Counted from the first letter of the stretch, positions 41,732 to 51,244 are shown. The stretch: 64,000 bases of DNA from Sphaerimonospora mesophila NBRC 14179 = JCM 3151 (GCA_001552515.1 BCRI01000009.1:26716-90715); one strand, 5' to 3'. Translations and numbers: made by a program. Notes: a model not told the origin generated them from the sequence alone.

Positions 41732-43248
41732 CCCGCGACATCGAGGAGATGCCGGCCTCCACCGGTCCTCGGCGGCAGCAGGGGCGGCAGGTCCGCTACC
41801 CGTCCTCCTCCGCGCAGGCGCGCTGTCTCGCCGAGGGAGGGCCGGTGCCGGCGCCGGAACCGGAAGCCGGCATCCGATCGCTGATCGCCGCCCCGCTGAG
41901 CACGCACGGCGGCATCTTCGGCGTGGTCACCTTCATGCGTCGTTCGACCTCGTTCGAGGACGATGACCTGGCCCTCGCCGAGGAGCTGAGCACCCGGACC
42001 GCGGTGTGCATCGACAACGCCCGCCGGTTCGTCCGAGAACGGGCCATGGCCCTGGCCCTGCGGCGCGCCATGCTCCCGCGGAGTCTTCCCGAGCAGAACG
42101 CGGTCGAGGTCGCGTACCGCTATCTGCCCGCGCAGCAGGCCATCAGCGGTGATTGGTTCGACGTGATCCCCCTGTCCGGCGGGCGCGTGGCCCTCGTGGT
42201 GGGCGATGTCGCCGGGAGCGGGCTGTACGCCGCCGCGGCCATGGGCCGCCTGCGCACCGCGATCAGCAACTTCTCCGCTCTGGACCTGGCGCCGGAGGAG
42301 ATCCTCGGGCAGCTCGACGACCTGGTCCGCCGGCTCGCGTGCGAGCAGGCCGATCGGGCGGACGACGACGCCACCGGGTCGCTCGGCATCGCGGCGGAGA
42401 ACCTCATGACGGATGGCGCGGGTGACCCCGTCACGGGCACCACCTGCCTTTACGCCGTCTACGATCCGGCCGGCGGGCAGTGCACGCTCGCCTCGGCCGG
42501 CCATCCGCCCCCCGCCGTCGTCCATCCCGACGGATCGGTGGAGTTCCCGCACAAGTCCGCCGGGCCGCCGCTGGGTCTGCCGCCGGGCCTGGGCGGGCCG
42601 CCGTTCGAGACGGCCGAGGTGAGGCTTCCCGAGGGCAGCAAGCTCGTGCTCTACACCGATGGACTGCTCGCCGACGATCCGGACGACCCCCGCCCGGGAA
42701 TGGAACGGCTGCGTGCGGCGCTGGGCTCCTGCGGCCGCTCCGCAGAAGAGGCCTGCGCCTCGGCGCTGACCGTCCTGCCGCCCGGCCGGCGATCCGACGA
42801 CGTCGTCTTGCTGGTCGCCCGCACCCGGGCGCTTCCGGCCGACCACGTGGCCTGCTGGGATCTGTCGGTCGATCCCGCGGCGGTGTCCCGCGTACGCACC
42901 GAGGTCGCCCGGCGCCTGTCGGCCTGGAACCTGGACGAGCTGGGCTTCACCACCGAGCTGATCTTCAGCGAGCTGGTCACCAACGCGATCCGGTACGGGA
43001 GCGAGCCCATCAGCGCGCGTCTTCTCCTCGACCGGAAGCTGATCTGCGAGGTGTCCGACGCGAGTGAGACCTCCCCTCGGCCACGCCGGGCCGCCATCAC
43101 CGACGAGGGAGGCAGAGGCCTGTTTCTCGTCGCCCAGCTCGCCGAGCGCTGGGGCACCCGTTACACGCAACGGGGCAAAATCATCTGGGCCGAGCAGTTC
43201 CTGGAGGGGGAACCGGCCGGTCAACTGCAAGCCCATGAGAAACCGTAA
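41302..43248 (+). CDS. GAF-SpoIIE (PP2C) phosphatase with anti-sigma-like HATPase, C-terminal part
   Basis: An open frame of 648 codons; recognisable protein starts near 41480. The order is: GAF (about 41570-42020, FEAAMGIGQTLDVVRTAEELAEATVPRFADLVTVDM), PP2C/SpoIIE phosphatase (about 42050-42820, SGDWFDVIPLSGGRVALVVGDVAGSG and LYTDGLL), then a HATPase_c_2 domain (about 42850-43200, ELIFSELVTNAIRYG). Such proteins tune sigma-factor partner switching by dephosphorylating anti-anti-sigma factors. There is no good start between 41302 and 41480; an ATG at 41569 would cut off the lead-in. It is best explained as the continuation of the gene beginning at 40442. Confidence 0.75.
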   Translation: MGAARGGAPLRGACAHRERAALGSYGDDAPDPRGCVHHQDRARRGGEGRGAARARDVGDDPWLLLVGERGVGRLAASARNRLRLLFEAAMGIGQTLDVVRTAEELAEATVPRFADLVTVDMPEPVLRGGEGTGEPGADLRRVVTRDIEEMPASTGPRRQQGRQVRYPSSSAQARCLAEGGPVPAPEPEAGIRSLIAAPLSTHGGIFGVVTFMRRSTSFEDDDLALAEELSTRTAVCIDNARRFVRERAMALALRRAMLPRSLPEQNAVEVAYRYLPAQQAISGDWFDVIPLSGGRVALVVGDVAGSGLYAAAAMGRLRTAISNFSALDLAPEEILGQLDDLVRRLACEQADRADDDATGSLGIAAENLMTDGAGDPVTGTTCLYAVYDPAGGQCTLASAGHPPPAVVHPDGSVEFPHKSAGPPLGLPPGLGGPPFETAEVRLPEGSKLVLYTDGLLADDPDDPRPGMERLRAALGSCGRSAEEACASALTVLPPGRRSDDVVLLVARTRALPADHVACWDLSVDPAAVSRVRTEVARRLSAWNLDELGFTTELIFSELVTNAIRYGSEPISARLLLDRKLICEVSDASETSPRPRRAAITDEGGRGLFLVAQLAERWGTRYTQRGKIIWAEQFLEGEPAGQLQAHEKP

Positions 43249-43388
43249 GATCACGAGGATGGGTGAGGGCGGTTCGGGCACGTCTTACGACAGAGGGGGT
43301 TCCGCCTGACGGGGACTCGCCGAGCAGGGCTTCGGCTCGGAGCCTTGGACTTCGAGATGTCCGGCAGGGGACTTGAGCGGGGGGACAT

Positions 43389-43613
43389 ATGGCCGTCAAC
43401 GCTGATCTCAGCAAGCTGCTCGACCGGGACTACGAGGACGTGAACCTCGAGGATCTCGTCAAGGCGCCGGTCCAGGCCCTGGCGGGCGTGTCGGAAAGCG
43501 ACGCCGAGTTGCTCAAGAAGGCCTTCAACATCAAGACGGTGGGGGACATGGGGCGCAACAAGTTCTTCCGCGCCGCCACCGCGATCGTCGATCTGGCCGA
43601 GAGTAAGAAGTAG
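43389..43613 (+). CDS. Small helical protein with helix-hairpin-helix-like core
   Basis: A 74-residue acidic/helical protein I cannot name. The core ALAGVSESDAELLKKAFNIKTVGDMGRNKFFRAATAIVDLA has the hairpin pattern (L..GV.E.DA..L......TV.DM) found in DUF4332-like or helix-hairpin-helix modules. An N-terminal helix, LSKLLDRDYEDVNLEDLVKAP, precedes it. GGGGGGAC lies just before the ATG. It stands alone between the GAF/SpoIIE gene and the amino-sugar kinase gene. Codon usage is typical, so it is probably a real, conserved small protein of unknown role. Confidence 0.7.
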   Translation: MAVNADLSKLLDRDYEDVNLEDLVKAPVQALAGVSESDAELLKKAFNIKTVGDMGRNKFFRAATAIVDLAESKK

Positions 43614-43707
43614 CTCCGCCCGGGCGGCCCGCCGGGAAGCGTTGTAGAAATTCTCCGCTCGCTTGTAGGTTGTCGGAGGGTATCTACGAAGAGTGCGAGG
43701 GGCGACC

Positions 43708-44745
43708 GTGGGGGCTCTGTTCGTCGGAGTGGATGGCGGTGGCACCAGCACGCGGTGTGTCGTCGCCCGCCAGAGTGGGGAGATCGCCGGACGCGGACGC
43801 GCCGGAGGCGCGAACGCCGTCTCCGTCGCCGATCCGGCCGCCAACCTGCTGGCCGCGCTGCTCGCCGCGCTGGACGGCCTCGACCATTCGCGCGTGGCCG
43901 GGGGAGTCTTCGGCCTGGCCGGCGCCGAGGCCATGGGCGGGCTGGCGGAACGCGCCTGGAAGGAGGCCGGACTGCCCGGCCGTCCCACGGTGGTCCCGGA
44001 CATGCTCGTCGCGTTCACGGGTACGACCACGCGGCCGGACGGGACCGTCCTGGTGGCCGGCACCGGCGCGGTCGGCGCCCACGTCCACGACTGGCGGGTC
44101 GTACGGCGTGCCGACGGCTGGGGCTGGCTGCTGGGCGACGAAGGGTCGGGGGTGTGGATCGGCAGGCGTGCCGTCGCCGCCGCGCTGACCGCCCTCGACG
44201 GCCGCGCCGCGCCCACGGCGCTGGTCGACGACGTCGCGGCCGCGATCCTCGGCGAAGGAACGGGGGACCGGGACCGGCGGGACTCCGCCGAGCTGGCCCG
44301 GACGATCGTCGCGGCCGTCTACGCCCGTGTGGCCGAGTCCGGTCCGGCCTGGCTCGCCACGCTCGCGCCGATGACCGACGCCGCCGCCGCGAACGGGGAC
44401 CCGGTGGCGCGGGAGATCCTCCGGGAGGGCGCCGCGCTGCTGTGCCGTACGGCACGTGCCGTACGCTCCGAACCGCCGCCGCGCGCGAACGGAACCGATC
44501 TCCCGGCGTCGGGCCCGCTCGTGCTGGCCGGATCCCTGCTGACCGAGCCGACGGTGCTGGCCGGACTGGTGCGCGCCGAGCTGGGGGAGCAGGCCGGTGC
44601 GGACCCCGCTTCGGGCGGCTGGCTGCTCGCCGGCGACGGCGCGGCGGGGGCCGCCGCTCTCGCGCTCCGGGCCGCCCTGCCGGCAGGCGATCCGCGCGCC
44701 CTGGACGCCCACCGCAGGCTCATCGCACAGCGGCTCGGCTCATAG
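43708..44745 (+). CDS. BadF/BcrA-type amino-sugar kinase (GlcNAc or MurNAc kinase)
   Basis: A 345-residue ASKHA-fold kinase. The phosphate-1 motif GVDGGGTSTRCVVA, the phosphate-2/sugar region VLVAGTGAVGAH and the WGWLLGDEGSGVWIG segment are typical of N-acetylglucosamine kinases (NagK) and the related MurK, which phosphorylates both MurNAc and GlcNAc. It begins a recycling island with NagZ, NamZ and MurQ. MurQ needs MurNAc 6-phosphate, and no PTS system (MurP) or AnmK is visible in the window. A kinase accepting MurNAc is therefore likely. GTG at 43708 with GAGGGG upstream is preferred over a GTG at 43693. NagZ follows after 8 nt. Confidence 0.88.
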   Translation: MGALFVGVDGGGTSTRCVVARQSGEIAGRGRAGGANAVSVADPAANLLAALLAALDGLDHSRVAGGVFGLAGAEAMGGLAERAWKEAGLPGRPTVVPDMLVAFTGTTTRPDGTVLVAGTGAVGAHVHDWRVVRRADGWGWLLGDEGSGVWIGRRAVAAALTALDGRAAPTALVDDVAAAILGEGTGDRDRRDSAELARTIVAAVYARVAESGPAWLATLAPMTDAAAANGDPVAREILREGAALLCRTARAVRSEPPPRANGTDLPASGPLVLAGSLLTEPTVLAGLVRAELGEQAGADPASGGWLLAGDGAAGAAALALRAALPAGDPRALDAHRRLIAQRLGS

Positions 44746-44753
44746 GGGGCGCG

Positions 44754-46322
44754 ATGAGTGGCCGAAAAACGGACAGATCGCAGCATACATCACTAATAGC
44801 GAAGATCGGGCAGCGAGCGGACGGCTCGGCGGGGTCGGCGGGCGAGCTGGGCCGGCTCGCGATGACCGTGCTCCAGCCCGGCTTCGAGGGCACGGCTCCG
44901 CCCGACTGGCTGCGGAGGGCGCTGGCCGAGGGCCTGGGCGGGGTGGTGCTGTTCGCCCGCAACATCGCCGATCCGGCGCAGACGGCCGAACTCAGCGCGG
45001 CGCTGCGCGCGGACAACCCCGAGGCGATCGTCGCGGTCGACGAGGAGGGCGGCACGGTCACCCGGCTGGAGGCGGGCACCGGCAGCTCCTGGCCGGGGAA
45101 CCTCGCGCTGGGCGTGGCCGGCGACGTCCGGCTGACCGAGCGGGTGGCCCGCCAGATCGGCCGGCTCGTCGGCGCAGCCGGCATCACGCTCGACTACGCC
45201 CCCGTGGTGGACGTGAACGCCGATCAGCTCAACCCGGTCATCGGCATCCGCTCCTTCGGGGCGGACCCCGAGGAGGTCTCCCGGCACGCCGTGGCCTGGA
45301 TCAACGGGCTGCAGGGCGCCGGGGTGGCGGCCTGCGCCAAGCACTTCCCCGGTCACGGCGCCACCCGCAGCGACTCCCACCTGGAACTGCCCACCGTCGA
45401 GGCGCCGCGCGAGGTGCTCGACCTGCGTGATCTGCCGCCGTTTCGCGCCGCGATCGAGGCGGGGGTCCAGGCGATCATGTGCGGGCATCTGCTCGTGCCG
45501 GCCCTCGACGAGGTGCCCGCCACGCTGAGCCGCGCCGTGTTGACCGGGCTGCTGCGCGATGAGCTCGGCTTCGAGGGCATGCTGGTGACCGACGCGATCG
45601 AGATGCGGGCGGTCGCCGCGCTCCACGAGCCCGGCGAGATCGCCGTACGGGCCCTGGCCGCCGGGGTCGACGCGATCTGCGTGGGCCGGTCCTCGCCCGG
45701 TGGCGAGAGCGTGTACGAACTGCGCGACGCCATCGTCGAGGCGGTCCGGGAGGGCAGGCTCGCCGAGGAACGGCTGGCGCAGGCGGCGGGCCGGGTGCGC
45801 CGCCTCGCCCGCTGGCACGCCGCCCAGGCGAACGCCCGCGCCGCGGCCGCCGCCGACGCCGACGAGGGGCTGGGAGAGGCCGCGGCCGCGGCGGCGCTGC
45901 GCATGACCGGTGCGGCGGCCCGGCCGGTGCTGCGGGCGGCGCCGCTGGTCGTCCAGATATCGGCCCGGCTGACCGAGGCGGTCGGGCCTACCGTAGGATC
46001 CCGCAGGGCGGGCCTGGCCGCGGCGATCGCCGAGATCCTCCCGGGGACGCTGCGGGCCGAGATCGGCGAGGGGGACGGCCTGCCCGATCTCGCGGCTGCG
46101 GCCGGGCGGCCGGTCGTGCTCGCCGTCCACGACGCGGTGCGGCACGCCTGGATGCGGCGCCTGGTCGCGGAAGCCGTACGGGCACGCCCGGACACGGTGG
46201 TGGTGGAGACCGGGGTGCCGGGACCGCCCGCCGGGGCGGTGTACCTTGCCACGCACGGCGACTCGGCCGCCTCGATGCGCGCCGCCGCCCGCCGGCTGAC
46301 CGGCGACGCACCGGCGTCGTGA
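44754..46322 (+). CDS. nagZ: Beta-N-acetylhexosaminidase, glycoside hydrolase family 3 (NagZ)
   Basis: A 522-residue GH3 enzyme that removes GlcNAc from peptidoglycan fragments. It has the substrate-binding EEGG motif (VDEEGGTVTRL), the His/Asp loop KHFPGHGATRSDSH and the nucleophile Asp280 in VTDAIEMRA. It is longer than E. coli NagZ (341 residues), with a C-terminal GH3_C-like domain (about 370-520) as in Gram-positive NagZ. There is no signal peptide, so it works in the cytoplasm on imported muropeptides. It lies 8 nt after the kinase gene, with GGGGGCGCG before the ATG. Confidence 0.92.
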   Translation: MSGRKTDRSQHTSLIAKIGQRADGSAGSAGELGRLAMTVLQPGFEGTAPPDWLRRALAEGLGGVVLFARNIADPAQTAELSAALRADNPEAIVAVDEEGGTVTRLEAGTGSSWPGNLALGVAGDVRLTERVARQIGRLVGAAGITLDYAPVVDVNADQLNPVIGIRSFGADPEEVSRHAVAWINGLQGAGVAACAKHFPGHGATRSDSHLELPTVEAPREVLDLRDLPPFRAAIEAGVQAIMCGHLLVPALDEVPATLSRAVLTGLLRDELGFEGMLVTDAIEMRAVAALHEPGEIAVRALAAGVDAICVGRSSPGGESVYELRDAIVEAVREGRLAEERLAQAAGRVRRLARWHAAQANARAAAAADADEGLGEAAAAAALRMTGAAARPVLRAAPLVVQISARLTEAVGPTVGSRRAGLAAAIAEILPGTLRAEIGEGDGLPDLAAAAGRPVVLAVHDAVRHAWMRRLVAEAVRARPDTVVVETGVPGPPAGAVYLATHGDSAASMRAAARRLTGDAPAS

Positions 46323-46373
46323 CCGGTCCCCCTGAAATCCACCCTGCACAGAGCCGTCTGGCGAAGGAGTTCC

Positions 46374-47342
46374 ATGAGCGCGCGCCCCGACTCGTCCCCG
46401 GAGACCTCCGGCGCGTCCCAGCGGGCCTCCGGCCGTCCGGGCAGCCTGGTGGCCACCGTACGCGCGGTGCTGCCGTCGCTCACGCCCGCCGGTAGGTCCG
46501 TCGCCAGGCTCATCCTGGACGACCCGGCGATGGTGGCGGGCAGCACGATCACCGAGCTGAGCACGGCCTCGGGCACCAGCCAGGCCACGATCGTCAGGAC
46601 CGCCCGGGCCCTGGGCTTCACCGGATACTCCCAGCTCCGCCTGGCGCTGGCCGCCGCCTCGGCGCGCGAGCGGCCGGACCGGCTCGTGCCCGGCGACCTG
46701 GCGCCGGACGACCCGCTGGCCGACGTCATCGCGAAGGTGACGCGGGCCGAGTCCGACGCGCTCGCGGACACGGCGGCGCAGCTCGACTCGGCGCGGCTCG
46801 GCGCGGTGGTCGAGGCGCTGACGCGGGCCCGGCGGGTCAGTGTGTACGGCGTGGGCGCCTCCGGCCTGGTGGCCGCCGACATGGCGCAGAAGCTGCTGCG
46901 GATCGGGGTGCACTGTCACGCCTTCACCGACGTGCACCTGGCGCTGACGGGGGCCGCGCTGTCCGGCGCGGGGGACGTCTCCGTCGGGGTGAGCTGCAGC
47001 GGGGAGACGCCCGACGTGCTCGAACCGATGCGGACGGCGCGCGCGGCCGGCGCCGCGACCGTGGCGATCACCAACAACCCGCGGTCGACGCTGGCGGCCA
47101 CGGCCGATCACGTGCTGGTCTCGGCCGGCCGGGAGACGGCCTTCCGGCCGGGGGCGCTGGCGAGCCGCATCAGCCAGCTGCTGATCGTCGACTGCGTCTT
47201 CGTGGGTGTCGCCCAGCGTGCCTTCGAAGCGTCGGACGGGGCGCTGCGGGCGACGAAGGCGGTGCTCGATCGGTTTCTGAACGATCAACGTGGACGATCT
47301 CGCGCGACATATTCCCAGGTAAACCAGCTCGGTAAAAATTAA
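46374..47342 (+). CDS. RpiR/MurR-family transcriptional regulator
   Basis: A 322-residue regulator: N-terminal RpiR helix-turn-helix (about 35-105, with ITELSTASGTSQATIVRTARALGFTGYSQLRLALA) and a C-terminal SIS sugar-phosphate domain (about 145-280, with VSVYGVGASGLVAADMAQKLLRIGV and SCSGETPDVLE). MurR of E. coli, in the same family, represses murQP and responds to MurNAc 6-phosphate. The position between nagZ and the transporter operon makes the same ligand and target likely. The ATG has GAAGGAG upstream. This is the pathway's probable repressor. Confidence 0.9.
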   Translation: MSARPDSSPETSGASQRASGRPGSLVATVRAVLPSLTPAGRSVARLILDDPAMVAGSTITELSTASGTSQATIVRTARALGFTGYSQLRLALAAASARERPDRLVPGDLAPDDPLADVIAKVTRAESDALADTAAQLDSARLGAVVEALTRARRVSVYGVGASGLVAADMAQKLLRIGVHCHAFTDVHLALTGAALSGAGDVSVGVSCSGETPDVLEPMRTARAAGAATVAITNNPRSTLAATADHVLVSAGRETAFRPGALASRISQLLIVDCVFVGVAQRAFEASDGALRATKAVLDRFLNDQRGRSRATYSQVNQLGKN

Positions 47343-47372
47343 CTCCGTACCTTGCTGCCCGGGCGGAAAAAA

Positions 47373-47402
47373 TTGACGTCGCCGCTGGAGCGCCCGTATC
47401 GT
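47373..47402 (+). promoter_or_regulatory. Sigma-70-type promoter of the muropeptide transporter operon
   Basis: TTGACG (47373-47378) and TATCGT (47397-47402) are separated by 18 nt and lie about 30 nt before the ATG at 47431. This is the clearest HrdB-type promoter of the recycling island. Confidence 0.6.
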
Positions 47403-47430
47403 CCAGGCAATCGGGAACCAGGAGCAGCCC

Positions 47431-49245
47431 ATGAAGCGACTCGCAGCGATCGTGGCTCTGGCGACGTTCGCCACCGCCACCGCCTGCGGCACTACCGGGA
47501 CCACGGAGGCCGCCCAGACGGCGGGCGGCGGTGTCTACACCACGATCGACGGCAGCAAGCAGATCAACGCCAGCGCGCCGATCAATCCGTTCAACCCCGT
47601 GGGGTCGGTCTTCGCCGGCTACAACGGGATGGCGCTCGCCTGGCCGAAGAACGACCCGGTCGATCCCAACCGGTTCTACCCCGGACTGGCCGACAGCTGG
47701 ACCACGACGCCCGACCAGTCGGAGGTCGTCATCCACCTGCAGCCGGACGCCAGGTGGTCCGATGGCAAGCCGGTGACCAGCGAGGACGTCAGAGTCTCGA
47801 TCGGGCTGGCCTACACCCAGGGCGGCACGGCGTACGCGCTCGACCCCAGGGCGGCGGGCGCGGCGGCCGACATCCAGGTCGTCGACGCGAAGACCATCAA
47901 GATCACCCAGGGCGCGAACCGCAGCGGGATGTTCCTCAGCAACCTGCTGTCGACCGTCGTCGTGCCCGCCCACGTCTTCGGCGGGCTGCTGCCCTCCGAC
48001 TTCTGGCAGACGCTGAAGGTCGCCCAGGACGGCGCGGGCCCGGCGGCCGAGACGGCCAAGGCCGAGATCACCGGGCTCGCCGAGAAGGTCATCGCCTTCA
48101 CCCCCGAGCGTGACGTGTCCGCCGGGCCGTTCGTGCTGGAGCGGGTGAACCCCGGCGCCGCGCTGCTGAAGCGCAACCCCTACTTCTACGACAGCGCCGC
48201 GATCGTGCCGGACAAGGTGAAGGTGCTCAACTACACCGGCAACGAGCAGATCTGGAACTACCTGATCGCCGGCAAGCTCGACAACGCCCCGTTCACGTCG
48301 GTGCCCTCCGCCGTGATGGAGCGCATCCGCGCGGCCGGCGGCAGCAAGGTGATCAAGGGCTACTCGCCCGTGGCCACCTCGATGGCGTTCAACCAGTCGC
48401 ACAAGCCGTACGACAACGTGCACGTGCGGCGGGCGCTGGCCTATCTGATCGACCGCGCCCAGGTCACGAAGATCGCCTCCCCCGAGGGCGGCACGCCCGC
48501 CGTGACCACCTCGGGCATCCACGCCAAGGCCGCCAGGGCCTGGCTGGACGGCGGGTTCGACCGGCTCGACCCCTACCGCGTGGACGCGGCCAAGGCCGAG
48601 GCCGAGCTGCGGGCCGCCGGGATGACCAAGCGGAACGGCCGGTGGGCCCTGCCCGGCGGCAAGCCGTGGAAGGTGCGGATCCACGTCCCCGCCTCGTTCT
48701 CCGACTGGGTGGCCGCGGCCAAGTCGATCAGCAGCCAGCTCGGCGACCACGGCATCGACGCCACCGTGGTCACCGCAGCCGACTACACCCTCTATCTTGG
48801 AGAACTGGCGGACGGCAAGTACGACGTCGCGTTCTGGCTGATCGGGCTGGGGCCGTCGCCGTACAACATCTTCCAGCGGTTGTACGGCCAGGCGAACGGC
48901 TGGCAGATGTTCGGCGGCCGGCTGTCGCACGTGCCCCCGGGCACCCAGGGCAACTGGATGGGCGGCCCGGAGACCGTCGAGGCGGGAGCCGACGGCACGG
49001 TGAACCCGGGCGAGCTGACCAGCAGGCTCAGCTACACCGGCCCGGAGGAGCGCAAGCGCATCGTCGGTGTCCTCGCCCGGCTGACCAACGAGCAACTGCC
49101 GGTCATCCAGCTCTGGGACTACGTCAACACCCAGTTCGCGAACACCTCCCGGTACACGGCCTTCCCGCCGGACGACCACGACGCGCTGCGGCTGTCGTCG
49201 GGCGTGTGGATGCAACTCGGGATGATCAAGAAGAGGCAGGTATGA
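47431..49245 (+). CDS. ABC transporter substrate-binding lipoprotein (family 5, oligopeptide/muropeptide)
   Basis: A 604-residue solute-binding protein. The signal peptide ends with the lipobox TATAC (Cys18 region), so it is anchored as a lipoprotein. The SBP_bac_5 fold follows, including LADSWTTTPDQSEVVIHLQPDARWSDGKPVTSEDV and the peptide-transporter signature region FNQSHKPYDNVHVRRALAYLIDR. The gene is the first of five consecutive transporter genes joined by 4-nt overlaps. Because they sit in a peptidoglycan recycling island, the ligand is probably a muropeptide or a MurNAc-containing fragment, as for MppA/OppA. The ligand is inferred from context. Confidence 0.9.
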   Translation: MKRLAAIVALATFATATACGTTGTTEAAQTAGGGVYTTIDGSKQINASAPINPFNPVGSVFAGYNGMALAWPKNDPVDPNRFYPGLADSWTTTPDQSEVVIHLQPDARWSDGKPVTSEDVRVSIGLAYTQGGTAYALDPRAAGAAADIQVVDAKTIKITQGANRSGMFLSNLLSTVVVPAHVFGGLLPSDFWQTLKVAQDGAGPAAETAKAEITGLAEKVIAFTPERDVSAGPFVLERVNPGAALLKRNPYFYDSAAIVPDKVKVLNYTGNEQIWNYLIAGKLDNAPFTSVPSAVMERIRAAGGSKVIKGYSPVATSMAFNQSHKPYDNVHVRRALAYLIDRAQVTKIASPEGGTPAVTTSGIHAKAARAWLDGGFDRLDPYRVDAAKAEAELRAAGMTKRNGRWALPGGKPWKVRIHVPASFSDWVAAAKSISSQLGDHGIDATVVTAADYTLYLGELADGKYDVAFWLIGLGPSPYNIFQRLYGQANGWQMFGGRLSHVPPGTQGNWMGGPETVEAGADGTVNPGELTSRLSYTGPEERKRIVGVLARLTNEQLPVIQLWDYVNTQFANTSRYTAFPPDDHDALRLSSGVWMQLGMIKKRQV

Positions 49246-50306
49246 CGGCAACGCTCCGGGTACGCGCCCGGTCGAAGACATCGCCGACCTCGTCGGCGTC
49301 GCCGAAGGCGGTCGTCCGGCGCGTGGCGGGCCACGTCGCACGTGGCCTGGTCATGATCTGGGTCGTCGCCACGATCAGCTTCGTCATCATCCGGGAGATC
49401 CCGGGAGACCCGGTGCGCGGTCAGTACGAGAGCCTGATCCAGAAGGGCATGTCGCCCGAGCAGGCCGAGCGGGCCACGGCCGTGCTGTACGGCTTCCTGC
49501 CCACGGGCAGCCTGTGGGAGCAGTACCTGGGGTACATGAACTCGCTGCTCCACTTCGACCTCGGCCGCTCGCTCAGCACGCCGGGCGTCGAGGTGACCAC
49601 GCTGATCGGCTCGGCGGCCCGGTGGACCGTGCTGCCGGTGCTGGCCGGCACGCTGCTGAGCTTCCTGCTCGGCGTCATCATGGGCGTCTACGCGGCGATC
49701 AAGCGGTCGGGCCGGCTCGGCGACGTGCTCGCGCTGTCGGGTTCGCTGCTGCACGGCGTGCCGGTCTACGTCATCGGCCTGCTGCTCACCGCGATCTTCG
49801 CGACGCTGTGGCCGATCATGCCGTCGGGCGGCCCGGTCGACGTCGAGCACGTGCCCGGGCTCAACCCCGGATACCTCGGCTCGCTGGCGCACCACGCCGT
49901 GCTGCCGGTCGTGACGTACACGCTGGCCAGCTACGGCGGCTGGATCCTCGCCATGAAGTCGAACGTGGTCGCCGTGCTCGGCGACGACTTCATCCTCGCC
50001 GCCGAGCTTCGCGGCCTCAAGCGCGGGATCGTGTTCCGCTACATCGCGCGCAACGCGATCCTCCCGCTGTTCACGATCCTCGCCCTGTCGATCGGCATGC
50101 TGTTCGGCGGGTCGATCTTCATCGAGCAGATCTTCAACTACCCCGGGCTCGGGCTGCTGCTGGTCGGCAGCATCAGCAGCCGTGACTACGCGCTGATGGG
50201 CGGCACGTTCCTGGTGATCACGATCGGCATCGTCGTCGCCAACATCGTCGCCGACCTGCTCTACACGGCCATCGACCCCCGGGTCAGGAGCGGAGGGTCG
50301 GCATGA
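49242..50306 (+). CDS. ABC transporter permease (DppB/OppB type)
   Basis: A 354-residue inner-membrane permease with six helices. An N-terminal tail (about 35 residues, Ser/Arg-rich) precedes GHVARGLVMIWVVATISFVIIREIPGDPVRGQ, the classic OppB first helix and loop. The EAA loop (LRGLKRGIVFRYIARNAILP) contacts the ATPases. It overlaps the binding-protein gene by ATGA and the next permease gene by ATGA. It forms the transmembrane pore with that permease. Confidence 0.92.
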   Translation: MTATLRVRARSKTSPTSSASPKAVVRRVAGHVARGLVMIWVVATISFVIIREIPGDPVRGQYESLIQKGMSPEQAERATAVLYGFLPTGSLWEQYLGYMNSLLHFDLGRSLSTPGVEVTTLIGSAARWTVLPVLAGTLLSFLLGVIMGVYAAIKRSGRLGDVLALSGSLLHGVPVYVIGLLLTAIFATLWPIMPSGGPVDVEHVPGLNPGYLGSLAHHAVLPVVTYTLASYGGWILAMKSNVVAVLGDDFILAAELRGLKRGIVFRYIARNAILPLFTILALSIGMLFGGSIFIEQIFNYPGLGLLLVGSISSRDYALMGGTFLVITIGIVVANIVADLLYTAIDPRVRSGGSA

Positions 50307-51244
50307 GCATCATGATCAACGCTCAGGAGGCGGCCGGCCTCCAGTCGGCCCCCGGCGGCCCGCCGGGCGTCACCCGGGCGACACTGCGCCGCAACTTCTG
50401 GCGCGGGGTGTGGCGGGTGCTGCGCCGCAAGCCGAGCCGGATGCTGGGGGTCGTCATCGTCGCCGGCTTCGCCGTGATGGGCGTGGCCGGGCCGCTGCTC
50501 TACCCCGAGCACCTGCCCAGGGACGACGAGGCCCTCTACGCCCCGCCCAGCCTGCGGCATCCGTTCGGCACCGACTTCGAGGGCACCGACGTGCTCGCGC
50601 TGGTCGTCACGGGAGCACGCTACGTGCTGCTCACCGGCCTGGCGACCGCGGTCATCACGGTCGCGCTCGGCACGCTCATCGGCCTGTTCGCCGGCTTCCG
50701 GCGCGGCCGCTGGGACACCGTGCTCATGCGGATCACCGACGTCAACCTGGCGATCCCCGGCCTGCCGCTGCTGCTCGTGCTGTCCACCGTGTGGAAGTTC
50801 GAGAGTCCGCTGGAGATGGGTCTGGTGCTCGGTCTGCTGGGCTGGGGCGGGGTGGCCCGTGCCGTACGGTCCCAGACCCTGTCGCTGCGCGAGCGTGGGT
50901 TCATCGAGGCCGCGCGCGGGCTCGGCCTGCCCACGACCCACATCATCGGCCGGGAACTGCTGCCCAGCATGGCCCCCTACATCGCGATGAACATGCTGAT
51001 CGCCGTCACCGGCGCCGTCTACGCCCAGGTCGGCCTGTTCTTCCTCGGCGTCCTGCCGTTCGAGTCGAACAACTGGGGCGTGATGCTGAACCTGGCCGTG
51101 TTCAACGGCGGGGCGCTCACCACCCCGGCGGCGCTGCCGTACCTGATGGCTCCGCTGCTCGCGATCCTGCTGCTGACGCTGGGCATCGTGCTCATCGTCG
51201 ACGCCATGGACGAGATCTTCAACCCCCGCCTGCGGGAGGAGTAG
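50303..51244 (+). CDS. ABC transporter permease (DppC/OppC type)
   Basis: A 313-residue permease with six helices. After a cytoplasmic N-terminus comes SRMLGVVIVAGFAVMGVAGPLLYPEHLP, then the DppC hallmark HPFGTDFEGTDVLALVVTGARY and the EAA loop EAARGLGLPTTHIIGRELLP. It pairs with the upstream permease. Translational coupling (ATGA) with its neighbour implies equal stoichiometry. The ATPase gene follows after 2 nt. Confidence 0.92.
   Translation: MSIMINAQEAAGLQSAPGGPPGVTRATLRRNFWRGVWRVLRRKPSRMLGVVIVAGFAVMGVAGPLLYPEHLPRDDEALYAPPSLRHPFGTDFEGTDVLALVVTGARYVLLTGLATAVITVALGTLIGLFAGFRRGRWDTVLMRITDVNLAIPGLPLLLVLSTVWKFESPLEMGLVLGLLGWGGVARAVRSQTLSLRERGFIEAARGLGLPTTHIIGRELLPSMAPYIAMNMLIAVTGAVYAQVGLFFLGVLPFESNNWGVMLNLAVFNGGALTTPAALPYLMAPLLAILLLTLGIVLIVDAMDEIFNPRLREE

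Noticed and set aside
44793..47504. Minus-strand open frame of 903 codons across nagZ and the RpiR gene
   Set aside because: Low-complexity shadow of two clear plus-strand genes.
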